64,000 bases of DNA from Macropodus opercularis (taxonomy: Eukaryota > Chordata > Actinopteri > Anabantiformes > Osphronemidae): NCBI GenBank assembly GCA_030770545.1, contig CM061096.1, positions 6,801,501 to 6,865,500 on the forward strand, written 5' to 3'. Position numbers and translations under genes: made by a program. How positions within the stretch are numbered: the first letter of the stretch is position 1; each line of letters starts with the position of its first letter. This document shows positions 37,301 to 48,500 of the stretch, piece after piece. The notes beneath the pieces are model-generated. The model was given only the letters and a program-made list of their open reading frames with translations, did no database searches and was not told where the DNA came from.

Positions 37301-38955
37301 ATTGAGGTTGGAAATGCTAATAGTATTATAAATTAATTTACACTGGCAACATTGTTTCTGTGATAAATCAATTTAGTATTTACTTTTCCTATCTACTTTC
37401 TATTAAATGCGGATAAAAATGGAATTACCGAGACAAGATCTGCCCCTCCGTCGTCAAAGAGGTGCAGCTTGTCAAAAGACTGAGGAATAGCACCTGGGTC
37501 ATGGGGGTAAGCAAGGAAGAGCCGCCCGTCAACCGGCGACCTAATGATAACGACACATCCATCAATAGCCATCATGAAATTAATGGTAACACACTACCTG
37601 CTGCTGTGGTCATCATAATAAAACGTACTGGTCTAGGTTGATGTAACGATGCATAGCTCTGAGGAGTTCTCTGGTTCCTCCTCTGTGGAAGTGTAGAGCA
37701 GGCAGAGGGTGTCCCCCTCTACTAGTCAACACTAAAAAATTTCGCCCCAACGAGAACCTGGCCCTCCGGAGGGAATACAGCTCTGAGAGCGGCAGAGAGA
37801 ATGCCCACTGTCCTGTAAGTGAAATAGAAGGTTTTAGTCTTAAAATCCTTTCTCACCTACTGTAAGTCTCTAGTGACAGAAAAGCAAACCGCACCTGACT
37901 CTTTAACTGGAACATGTTCCCGATCTTTCTTCACGGTGCTGATGACTGCCCAGTCTGGTTCATAACCAGGGTCAAAGTTTGCATCCTCCTCTCCATTTTC
38001 CCCATCCTAATTAGTAACAAATAGGTTAGTGGAAATTAGAGGAGCGCTAAAACCCCACTGGCTTATTTATGCGTGTATTGGTGTGTTCTACTGACCTTTC
38101 TAGTGAAGATTACAGTAGCACTGTTGCCTCTCTCATGCTCCAGCGGGCTCCACTCTAACGCCGGCACGCCAGCCTAAAACAAAGTTAATGTCACTAACAC
38201 TGAAACTCTTCTGGACTGAATCCACCCAGGATGGACTTATACTTGTGCTCACCCGCTCTACTATGCGTATAAACCCTGGGATGGTGGTCTCCTGGTTGCT
38301 CCTCTTTGTATTTGTGTGGAGGTAGACTCCCTCTTTCTCAAATATCAGCTGAGGAAAAAAAAACGACCGTGATGAAAACCACTGTACTGTCATGTGTATC
38401 AAACCAAATCCTCCCATGAATTAACCTACAACCGACTTGTCAACGTCATCTACACCTGAAGTTTTCTGTCCGTTTGGTCTCCCCTGTTCAATTGTCACTA
38501 CCTGCTGATCAGATAAGACAACGTTGTTTTGTGTCTCGTGATTGTGACAAACCGGGGGTGTAATAAATTGTTAGTACGTGACGAAGGCGTCACATGATTC
38601 CACTGCTCCGACAGGTCTGTGACAAGAGTTGAGAAGACTTTACTGGGGTTGAACGAAATTCTGTGACTGAAGCAAAGCGCCGTCGTGTCCTTGAGGTTGT
38701 AAAAACAGTCATCAGTGGATCAGACAACTGAACCTGAAATGTCATCACCTAGACGTGATGTACCTGCCAGTTGGACCGAACGTGTCTGAGCTTCATAGCT
38801 AGCTTCAAGCCACATCAGCCAGCACTGAACTCGTAAGCGCCTGTGGTTTTCAAAACATCAGCCGAGTGACCGACGGGTTTTTACGACGTTAATACAGAGT
38901 GTGTGATAATGCAAGAACGTGGAAATACCTTGTAATCTTCGGTGGTTTGTTCCAT
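34041..38955 (-). CDS. tbc1d17: TBC1 domain family member 17, Rab GTPase-activating protein (17 exons, 628 aa)
   Basis: TBC1D17 is a Rab GAP (Rab8/Rab7-linked trafficking and autophagy; binds optineurin and Fis1). Exons, high to low: 38955-38929, 38348-38253, 38173-38096, 38006-37895, 37812-37629, 37540-37429, 37204-37034, 36948-36823, 36750-36647, 36417-36323, 36211-36095, 35773-35673, 35501-35402, 35093-34996, 34784-34668, 34554-34468, 34202-34041; total 1887 nt, in frame, against about 648 aa in human. The N-terminal region has LIFEKEGVYLHT and ALHFHRGGTRELL, shared with TBC1D15/17. The TBC domain spans about 299-545. Both catalytic fingers are intact: IERDVNR (Arg374) and YVQG (Gln411). 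The C-terminal 50 residues are Ser/Asp-rich and poorly conserved. Adjacent akt1s1 identifies it as TBC1D17 rather than TBC1D15. Confidence 0.93.
34250..34412. repeat. Compound CA/TA microsatellite with inverted-repeat arms
   Basis: CA and TA runs fill the intron between the last two tbc1d17 exons. The left arm (about 34266-34288) and right arm (about 34376-34398) share CACACCCCTATATATATA as reverse complements, separated by about 90 nt of mostly CA repeat. The whole block could fold into one long hairpin or cruciform. Confidence 0.85.
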
Positions 38956-39070
38956 TCTCCTGTCGCTTGCGTCGCTGCTTCGTTCAAAACAAACGTTACG
39001 CCACACTTCCTGTTTACGAAGAGCCCCGCCTCCAAGGTAGACGTCACCGGACGCGATGACGTCACTGAGA
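38956..39070 (-). promoter_or_regulatory. tbc1d17: tbc1d17 promoter region with CRE, GC box and ETS-like site
   Basis: Within about 110 bp upstream of the ATG are an ETS-like CACTTCCTG (39004-39012), a GC box CCCCGCC (39024-39030), GACGTCA (39040-39046) and a perfect TGACGTCA (39057-39064). No TATA box is seen. This pattern fits a housekeeping promoter. Confidence 0.55.
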
Positions 39071-40149
39071 AGGGATCAATAATGATAAAAAGTGACTATT
39101 GTGTTATTAAAATGCACACAACGCTGCTATAACCCAGACCGACTATTGAAAAGCAAGTCAAAATGAACTGAAATGGAAAGATGACAGTATTGCGTTTGCT
39201 GCTTCTGAACAATTAATACTGTACTGGTTGTGCAGTTCCTCGTTGTGACCACTGGACGCTATTCTTAATCACATACAGTACATTCATAGGAACTTACTCT
39301 GGTGACTATATTACAGTCTCTGTGGTTTGTGGGACGTGAAATATTGTCCTTTTTGTGAAATGATGTACTTTCGCAACAACTTCTACCAAGTGAAGGTAGG
39401 AAGGAATAAAAATAACTAAAATGGAGTGCGAAACAGAAATAAAGACACAACTTGCAGCGCTCTCAGGTTCTAGGTGTTTTTTGGAGACGAGTCCGATGAG
39501 ACTTCGCGTTCGTGAACAACGTGCGATCAATTGGAAATCAGTAAACAGGTGACGTCAGAGCTTGTCAAGTTAGCAAGCAGTAACTGAAACAAAACAGGAT
39601 GAGGATCAAGTTCAGTTTTCAAACTAAACTAGAGAAACTGCTTAATGAGTATAACTAACGTGTCAGAAAATAATGATAAAAATAATAAGAAAATATAATT
39701 ATATTGCAAAATGCATTCAAAATCAGACTGAAGTAACAGTAAATTAAGTTTAAGTGTGAGTAGCATATGCTTCAAGTAGTCAAATTCCGCAGTGCCAATT
39801 TTAGAATATACTAGATTTAAAATATTGGCACATTATTCTGTCACTTTAATGTTGATGTTGTTAATGTTTAATAATTTTGCAGTGGGATTGTTATAAATCA
39901 TTTTACGACGATCATTTTATGTTGGTATCATCTGGACAAAATATAAATGATACTATGACATATATTGTGTATATACCATTATTCAAACAGACACAGTCTC
40001 TTCCAGAAATAACAATAAATTATTAATTTATACAATGAGGAAACAAAGCATTTTACACGATTGCAGTCAACCTGCCTGTTCAGCCACTTGGCTTTTATTT
40101 TGACAACCCTCACCGGAAAAATATTTATTAATAGTTACGAGCTTGCTGC
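39071..40149. other. Intergenic, between tbc1d17 and akt1s1 promoters
   Basis: The two genes are head to head with 2.1 kb between start codons. I see no exon or repeat family here; it is AT-rich from 39640 to 40050. Confidence 0.5.
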
Positions 40150-41098
40150 TGGTGTTGAGCCTGGCTAGGGGAGAGAAACCGTGGGAGAGGGTAGAAAACG
40201 TATGACAGACAAAAGGTACATTTTAAGATCGATCAACATCTTGCAACGTGGAAGAAAGAAACTGAACAGGTAAGCGAACGTCTCATCTCGCTGAAGGACT
40301 TTATATGCGCGGCTCCGGGAGCCTGCAGACGCCTGAAAAATGGAGGTGCAGCGTTAGTGTGTGGCTCCATCGCGAGGAGGCTGCAACACAACAAATAAAC
40401 AAGATCAATAACAACAGACAACAGCTGCGACGGTGGCAGCAGCCGCACGGGAAAGTCCGTAACGTGAGGCTCGAGCGGCGACGACCGCAAACATGGCAGC
40501 AGAGGGGAAAGCAACGCAGGGTTAATGCAGAGCTACAGTAGTTAGCATCGGTTGGTGTCGGCTCATGCAGCGGTGCGGGCAGCAGGGGGCACATTTAAGT
40601 TTCTACACGCTGTGATCATGTGTTTACTTGCACGCATTTAAACTTGTGCAATCGGTTTACAGATCCATATTCGTTATCTATAGAGAAACCAAGTCAGCAC
40701 CCGTTAAAAAGAAGAGATTTGCTATTGTGTTTTGCTAACCTTGCTTTTGTTGTTGTCTTTTTTTTGTTTTGTTTTTTAGACCTCACCAGCATCTTGGCAC
40801 CATCTCTTCTCTCCCCTGGCTCACCACAGTTTGTCATATCTTAAAGTCACCCAGTGCCTCTCTGCCGGATAGATCGTTATTAAACTTAACAGCGCACCAG
40901 CAAGATAGAAGACGCATAAGGGAAGTGGATTTTTTTTTAAATCAGCTCCATTGCGTATATTTCAGCTACCAAAGTTAACCGTCTGTAATCAATTTACATT
41001 TCTTGCCCCTACCCCCGCAAAAAAATCTGTCATCATTCAAGGTATTAACACTAGGTTAAAACGCCTCAGTCATCGGTATCGCACTTTCAGTCACCATT
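40150..41098 (+). other. akt1s1: akt1s1 5' UTR exons and leader intron (proposed)
   Basis: A consensus donor GAACAG|GTAAGC follows 40269. A strong acceptor (poly-T then TTTTTTAG) precedes 40780. I infer a first exon ending at 40269, an intron of 510 nt, and a second exon from 40780 into the coding sequence. The region 40310-40580 has several CpG, so a start inside it is an alternative. Confidence 0.45.
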
Positions 41099-42626
41099 AT
41101 GGCTTCTATCACCCAGCCCGAGATCCTAGACAACCACAAAGAGAGCTGGCTGGTGCTACTTTCTGCTGCAGAAGCATATTGCCAAAAGTCTGGCTGTGAT
41201 CTGGCCATAATTACAGCCTCGAAGACATTTCGGCCGTCACCTGGAGACGGCGATAGTGTGAGGAAACGGGAGAGCGGCGGTGCCTTTCCGAGGGAGTGCG
41301 ATTTCTCCTATAATGTGTGGGGTCAGGGGTTTCTGGCAGAGTCAGCGCGCCGCTACATGGACGACATCGCTGTGCTGCACTCCACCACCATGCTGACGGC
41401 TCAGAAGCACACAAGGCATGCTGGGGGAGAGGGAGGAACCAAGCTGGTGGTCGACCTGACCCCTGACCCTGGACACAGGGGGGTGAGCAACTTGCTTCAG
41501 CTGCACTGTTGTACTAATTTAAAAACGCTGTCTGTGTTTTTGATTCTCTGCTGTTCTTCCAGAGCTATACAGGGGATGGCGGCGTGGGTGGAGTCAGCCC
41601 CAACAGCAGGCTATACTCCCAAAGCTACCCGTCGATCTACAGCTCAGGAGCTGGTACTGGAAAGGGCGCCGGGCAGAACGGCAATGGAGAAAGGGAACGG
41701 GAGAAGGGCATCCTGGAAGCCGAGCAAGGGAGCCAGAGGTCTGGGATAGTGGATTTGGAAGAGGAGTGTGAAGATGAGGAAGAGGAAGAAGATATGGATG
41801 AGAGGAGACCCTACGGGAATGAAAGCGCTGGTGCGGAGCAGTATATGTCTTTGTTTATATGCCTCGATGTGAACCAGATCTGAGTATTTCTGTCATTCTT
41901 CCGCTTCAGGTGTCTTCTCCATGGACGAGGACTCTCTGTCCCGCGACTGTGAGCCCTTCTTTGAGTCCGATGGGGAGGAGGAAAGCACTGACGGTAGGAG
42001 TTTACTGCAACAAATGGAAACACTTCCGTGAGTACACAGTTGGTCAGCTATTCGTTAATCGTGTTTATCCCAGGCTCACTGAGCGAGGACGCGCCGCCAC
42101 CGTCGCGCAGCATGGCTGTGGGTCAGGCTGTGTTTTCGGCCCGTCAGAGCCACGCCATGGCTCTGGCTCGCTCGTTGCCTGTGTCTGTGCCTGTGTGGGG
42201 CTGCAGAGGAAACAGAGCTGCTCAGGGAGACAGCAACAGCGGAGAGCGGGTGAGCGCCCATCATGTTACACATACATGCAAACAATGGTACAGTGGTTGT
42301 GATAAAATGCTGATGCTGTAGTTTGAATTTTTCCAGAAGTGTCAGGTCCATTAAATTAACTCAAAATAGTTGCCATTGAATAGTAGAATGTTCCAAAACC
42401 AAAAGAAATTATAAGGTGATGATGCAAATAACGAACATTTTCAGTATGTGACGCATTAACATGCAGTCTGGGCGCGTTTGTTCCTCAGGTGGGCTGTGCT
42501 GACTTGGAGCACATCGCTGCCAGTATGAAGGCCCTGCTGGCCCCTGGAGCCACCGATGGAACGGAGATGTTTGGGGCTCTGCCTCGACCCCGGCTGAACA
42601 CAGGGGACTTCTCCCTCAAGCACTGA
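41099..42626 (+). CDS. akt1s1: PRAS40, AKT1 substrate 1 and mTORC1 inhibitor (5 exons, 349 aa)
   Basis: PRAS40 binds RAPTOR and restrains mTORC1 until phosphorylated by Akt. Exons: 41099-41482, 41563-41830, 41910-41993, 42074-42249, 42489-42626; total 1050 nt, in frame. The ATG has A at -3 and G at +4. Key motifs are kept: FSMDE (220-224), the TOR-signalling motif; LPVSVPVWG with Ser283 matching human Ser183; and RPRLNTGDF with Thr342 matching the human Akt site Thr246. The middle (129-217) is Gly- then Glu/Asp-rich and ends in an acidic run (EECEDEEEEEDMDERR). The human proline-rich segment is missing, and the protein is about 90 residues longer than human. The second exon's donor (GCTG|GTGCGG) was chosen because it alone restores the FSMDE frame. 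Confidence 0.92.
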
Positions 42627-43850
42627 GGGAAGGAGCGGATGTCACCACATAGAGAAAGAGAGAGAGCTGGAGCGATCGACGAATGTGGGGAGAGATTGTC
42701 ATGACATTAGGAGTGAATCGACGTACCTCCATTTATTTCTCACTAACCAAAATTAATGGCATGTGCTTTGAGGAGTAATTGAAAAAAGAAATGTTGTTTT
42801 GAACACTAATAGCATTTTCAACACTACCCCCTGCACCGTACTACACATTTCACAATAGCTACACCACATCCATGACACTACAGTAGGATCAGACTTCAAC
42901 ATGTGTGTGTAGTGATCAAAACCGACACTAAAACACACGGCGTGTGTCCGACACGTGGCACGAGTGAGTGTTGCTGTGCCTCACGTACACCTTCACCAGT
43001 TCATCGTATTACCCCTGTACCTGATTGATCGTGGCCTTCACTGCTCCATGCTAACGCTTTTGCACAGGTGATACTGGCACTATGATAATGAGCTAAATGC
43101 TACGTTACAATCTCAGCTTTGCTTTGTTTTCCTCGCTTTCTCTTGCACCGTATATTTTTCTTTTTTTTTTTACCTCAAAACCGATCATTTTGAGACAACA
43201 TTATCTTGTGCGCACAGATGAAATAAGTGCAGCCTAAAGGCTTCATAAGTGAGCTGTGGACGAGCGGTCCAGCGAGCAGCCAGCTTCCACGCTGACGCTT
43301 CGCTTTCAGGTGTTCTCGTTTGCTAATCACTTAAATAGTCCCGCTGCTCGGCTTGTCGTCACATCGTGGAGTAAAGTGAGCGGCATGGAGCGCTGAAGCC
43401 AGTGATTTCCCTCTGACCACGTGGACAGTTCACTGCGTGCTCAAACCTCTCTTCCTGCCAACATGACCAACGGGCCAGTTGTTGCGTTCCTCCAAAACCA
43501 AACCAGTCCCTAAAGGGGTAGAAACCAGAGAAATGGTCGACTTAACGCTTAAAGCTCGAGGCTTTCCTAAAATGTGAGCGGAGGACTCCAGCACCTCCTC
43601 ATAACATGCCTATTTGTACTTTTCTGCCAATGAATGAATGATAGAACGATTGTAAATCATTACTGACTTCTGGAGATTGATTTTTTTTTTCTTCTTTACC
43701 CTCCAGATACGTTGTTAAAACTAGTGAATGAGCGAGAAAGTGACTGTGTATATGAGAGAGATGGAAAGGAACAAATGTGTAGGAAGGACATTTCAAAATA
43801 CATGCTCTGTTAAATCCTTTTATGTTTCAAATAAAGGAGCATCACCAAGA
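42627..43850 (+). other. akt1s1: akt1s1 3' UTR with polyadenylation signal
   Basis: AATAAA at 43830-43835 is about 1.2 kb after the stop codon. No other exon is seen. The B30.2 gene on the other strand ends about 170 nt further, so the two genes are tail to tail. Confidence 0.6.
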
Positions 43851-43999
43851 CGAGGCGGACTGGTATAGATGTGTGGGAGGATGCAGTATTTCTGCGTTTC
43901 TCTAGAGGGCCTCGGCACGCTGCTGAGTTGATGTCTAGTTTCTGCTCAACACTGATATGACACACAATGCAGAGTTGGTGTTATTACACAATGGTTGGA

Positions 44000-44337
44000 T
44001 TTATTAACTACATTCGTTGCATAAAAAGAAGCAGTGCAGTGAGTAAGTCCTCTGGGTAACGAGACGTGACACTGCCTATTTCAAAGCTTATTAAATATAG
44101 ATAAGGGAGACACTATACATAAACAGTAAATACTGATAATAATAAGACGTCTGTGGGTAAGATCCGTGAGCTTTCTTCATGCACCACAAAGGCAAATGCA
44201 ATCTACAAAGATGTCACACCGTGCTTCAGTTCTGCTTGACAAGCTCGACACTTGTTCCCCAGACATCACAAGCATTCACTTTCCATCCTGACACCTTCTT
44301 AGATTTACGCTATTCGACCCCCAAACCCTCTGCTGTG
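44000..44337 (-). other. Proposed 3' UTR of the B30.2 gene
   Basis: A minus-strand AATAAA at 44000-44005 follows the stop codon at 44338-44340 by about 335 nt. No coding content is seen. Confidence 0.45.
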
Positions 44338-45322
44338 TCACTGATCCTTTTTCCGAAGAAGGCAGAAGGAATTGGTGCCAATCCAGAATCCGGGGAAGAC
44401 CTTCTCCTGGATGTCCGCATTAAACTTGTGAATCAGCCGCACCTCCTTCTCACCCTCTCCCTCCACTGAGAGGAACTTGATGATGCCGGCAGGCTGGTCG
44501 ACGTAGAGGCCCATGGTGGTGGACAAGGGGAGCTGGATGTCCACGTTCTCGCCGTTATGCCAGACTTGGTAACAGGAGCCAGACCAGCCAGCGCCCCAGG
44601 ACCCGTTGTTCTCACCGAGGCCACTGGGTCCGTCCTGGCCTTTGCGAGGTGCACTCTCACAGGCCACCCCAATCACCACCCAGCCATCAAAGTCCACTTC
44701 CCAGTACCCTCGATGACCCAGCAGACCCTCCTTGCACAGCACCTAGAACACAAACAAACATCCTATTGCTGTAGGATTGACTTCAGGTTTTGACTGATCC
44801 TTGTTTAAAGCTACCTGTGGGGAGTGTTCATATCTCTCGGGCCTGGTGGGATATGGACACACTGCGTCTGACGTACGGGCCACTTTAGACCCACCCTCTG
44901 AAATCCATAAAAGCTTCTGTGCAGTTTTATCATCCAGAGACAGGGAGACCCAGTCTGAGTGAAGAAGAAGACACAAATGGAAAGTGGACCACTAAGGCAA
45001 AGAGATCGACAATCACGATGAGCTAACGACAGAAACTAGGACGAAGGAAGATTAACTCATTGTTATTATTGCTGTTGACGAAACCTTCTCACCTTATTGA
45101 GTTTAGATATTGATTTGACTCCATACTCTACTCCATTGTTCTCCACTATTAGAATTAGTATTTTGTAACATACATAAATTGGCAGTACACCAATGTATTG
45201 TTCTTGTTTTTTGACATTCAAACTCAAACCAAGAGAAAAGAAATAACTTTACATTTCATGAAGTCTGCCCTGGTGGTTGGTTCGGGGATGTTTGGTTCAT
45301 ATGGTGGGAACTTTTCTGCCAT
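44338..45322 (-). CDS. PRY/SPRY (B30.2) domain protein, TRIM16-like group; 5' end uncertain
   Basis: B30.2 domains bind protein partners, often as the C-terminal half of TRIM ubiquitin ligases. Sure exons: 45315-45253 (or from an ATG at 45322), 44954-44815, 44742-44338. The join at 45253/44954 makes a Tyr codon and gives FMKYWVSLSLDDKTAQKLLW, a PRY motif. SPRY follows with GYWEVDFDGWVVIGVACESA and the ending VFPGFWIGTNSFCLLRKKDQ. Started at 45322, the protein is 204 aa, almost only B30.2. Alternatively CATGGCAG just after that ATG is a splice acceptor, preceded by a 30-nt exon at 45483-45512 (donor GTAAAG, acceptor TTTTCCAG). In that case residues AAAAEEKFPPYEPN continue upstream. No RING, B-box or coiled-coil exon is recognised up to emc10. 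The order of domains is certain; the gene name is not. Confidence 0.75.
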
Positions 45323-45482
45323 GACACAGTAGAGAGATTACGACAATTAGAGAAAATGTCTTCAACTTTATCATGAGCGGCTAATCGCGTTTTCATGACA
45401 ATAACTCAATAAACTGTTTTCATTCACTTGTGGTGATTTACACAGACTTTCCAACATGCTGCTCTTTACCTTCTGCAGCAGC

Positions 45483-45512
45483 AGCACTGTTTTTTCGTCC
45501 TGGAAAAGAAAA
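45483..45512 (-). other. Candidate 30-nt upstream exon of the B30.2 gene
   Basis: On the minus strand it is bounded by TTCTTTTCCAG and GTAAAG. It can join in frame to the exon at 45315 (phase 1), encoding RKNSAAAAE. It could equally be untranslated leader. No exon further upstream could be joined to it with confidence; a YY1-like AAAATGGCCG near 45602-45611 may mark the promoter. Confidence 0.4.
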
Positions 45513-48500
45513 ACATGTCTTTATATCATATGTAATGTTACTCTCACAATCGCCGAACTGAAAAGCACGGGAGCGTAGCCGTAAAACATAACCTCCACAC
45601 GGCCATTTTAAAAAAAGCTCCTCCCTTCATCAACGCTTCAGCCGTGTATCTACACTAAATCATCTGCTGCAAGCAGCGGACAGTGAATCTAACTTTCACG
45701 GTGCCAGTCTTGGGTTAGGTTTCAGCATAAGGAATCTGGAGGCCTGAGCACGCATTCGTTGAGGACACACATCACACCCACCAACAGCAGGAGCGATTCC
45801 AAGAATATTCTTTCTGTGTGATGCTGTTATTTCGCTCAGGCGGCGGCGTGTTTGTCACAGTGTGGGCTGGTGTGTAATCGCTGCCTGTTTGTTCCACCTC
45901 CAGTTTGTGAGTCACTGTGCCCGCTAACGTTCAGGGAAAGCTGTGATCCAGTGCAGTTCAGTCTGGTCATCATTTGTCGCCCCGTCTGCACTCATCAGAT
46001 TTCACACAGACAACACAACTCGTCGTTCTACCGCCTCACTGATTACAAACATTTGTTGTCCTTTACTGTCAAAATTACAGAGAAAGAAATTATGAGAAAG
46101 AAATGGACGAGTGGGTCTGAGACAGGACAGTGGATTTATATTCATTCATTTTTAACTTTTCCCACCAGTTTCTGAAATCTTGTCTTTAATTGTAAAATCA
46201 AAACATTTAGCCTTAAAAGAGTCACTTTTACTTTGGAAACTGGATTAATTACAATTTTATTACAATTTCTTTATTGCATGACCTGGGGTTGTTTTTGCAG
46301 CATCCATGTAACTTTGTAAAGCTTAACATTCAAGCAGCACACTGGCATCTACTAGAGAATCTGTCTATGATTTGGCATCTGCAGCCTACAGATGGGGCAG
46401 GATTAAAGCTCATCGTATGAATGTAATGGATTCACTTTTGAAGTCTCGCTTGAAACTCAATGAAGTGATGCTCAGTTTAAACGGGAGTAGCACACACGCA
46501 AAACCCTGATTTGTATTATGATTAAACATGGTGTTAAAATAAGGACGGGTAAAAAAATACTTTAAAATGGCGTTCGTGTGGCTGAAGAGGCGAGTCAGCG
46601 CTCTCAGGTGCGACGAGCTACATGTCTTAGCCGGAAGAAACATAACCTCTGCAGCGTTCCACCCTCAGCTGGGGAGGATGCCAGCAGCGTGACACATGGA
46701 CGGACAAATATGAGTCTGGTATAACATCTGCAAACATCAGATGCTCGAGCTGAGACGGCTTTGCTTTCCCTGAAGCGTGTTGGTCTGGGATTCTTTCAGA
46801 TGTGGTTAATGATTTGAGAAGGGTTGTTGGGTTTCCAGAGGGTCAGAGGGCCAACTTCTAAATGCTTGGCTTTTGAGGCAACAATCTGCTCCTCCTTTAA
46901 TTCTGAATCAGTGAGTGTCATGAGACGCTGTTGTTAAGAATCTAAATATATACCACACGGCGTTACTGCTAGGAAACCATTATGTGAAATACAACTGACC
47001 AATGTGTTAACTGACTGGGCTTGCAGAAATAGTAACTGGAACCTTCTGAGGCTTAGGATCCACTTACAGGGTAGATCTGAGTTTGGATATTGTCTGACAT
47101 CAGCAGCAAGCAGCCCATCAAAGCACCATGACTAGCTTCAGTCCATTGTTAGTGGCCGTACAGTGATGAACAAGGCGTGATCGTGAGAGAAAGAGTAAAG
47201 GTCACGTAGTCGTCACTGGAGGCTGGCGGAGCAGAAAGACACTGATGACAGGCCACGTCATCAGTCTGGATTATGAGAACACAGCAGGTGAGACAGGAAC
47301 ACGAGACGTTACAGCGGAGAGGTTGAATGAATACATTCATTTTACGTCTAGGAGGCGATTCTGGCTTCTGTCTGAAGGAAATGAAGCAAGCACCTCAGGT
47401 AACCTCGAAGTGATACATGGGGCTAGCAGTAAGTAAGATGGGCGACTGGAAAGAGGCCAGCTCCCCGGCTGCTCTGTGAAGTTAAAATCCTGCAGATGCC
47501 TTTCGACACACTGTGGTATCAACAGAAAGCCTCACAGAGATAAACAGATGCTCAAGGATGATTGATGACATCGTCCAGCAACGGAGACATAAAGGAGACA
47601 TAGCGGATGCAAGAGCGAGGGGTGAGCTACAAAAATAATCAAAAAAAAAAAAAAAGCTTAAGTCTCCCAAAGCAAGATGGATCTGCTGGATTTGGGGTTG
47701 GATGAACGAGTGTACAGCTTAGCCTAAAGGTCAGCGTTAGATCTACAGATGCTTCGCGAGAGTTGTTTGTTCTATGCGGTCACGATGTGGATGCTTTCGC
47801 ACCACAGATTCCCCTCTCAGTGGGACGGAGCTACATTATCTGCGGAGATCAGGTTCGAAACATCCCACTGAGGCAGCAAGATCAGAAGATAGAGAGGGAG
47901 CGGAGGTGGCGTGGGCCCAGACTCGTCCCTCTGGTCCCTGTCAAGTGTCGAGGCTCCCTGGGTGGAGGATGAGCATGCATGTGAGATGGAGACGGGAAAG
48001 AAATTAAACACTTGGAGAAGCAGATGAATGAAGGAAGAACGATTCTGGGAAAAGCGTTTTAAATGTTAAATATGAGAGGAGGAGGGACTAACGTGTACGA
48101 ATGCTTCTGTTGACTCTATTACAGCCAACATTAGCTGATCACGTTAGTTTATTTGACTATGTTTCAGCTTTAGCCAAAATGTGTCGTTACTGCAATGATT
48201 CCCCGCGAAGACGAGGCACGTTTAGCTGTGCGGCCAAATCAAACGGTCATAAATAAAACTGAGATGGGCTTTTTCATTTTGGGACTTGATTACTGTGCAG
48301 CATTTCACACTTCATTACAGCGGCTGCCAGAGGAGGGATTAGTAACATTTGTGGGGATGTGGGAGGGTTGTCTGAGTGTTAGTAGGCCCATCACGGAGTA
48401 GGATGGAATAAATGCATCCAAAAGAAGCAGGCGGGACGCAGTAGACCTTCATGTGGAGCCACTACCTGTAGGAGCGAGAGGAAGAGAATGAAACATGCCG

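Noticed and set aside
41831..41883. Reading-through of akt1s1 exon 2 into GAEQYMSLF
   Set aside because: The frame ends soon in a stop, and splicing at 41830 restores the FSMDE motif in the next exon.
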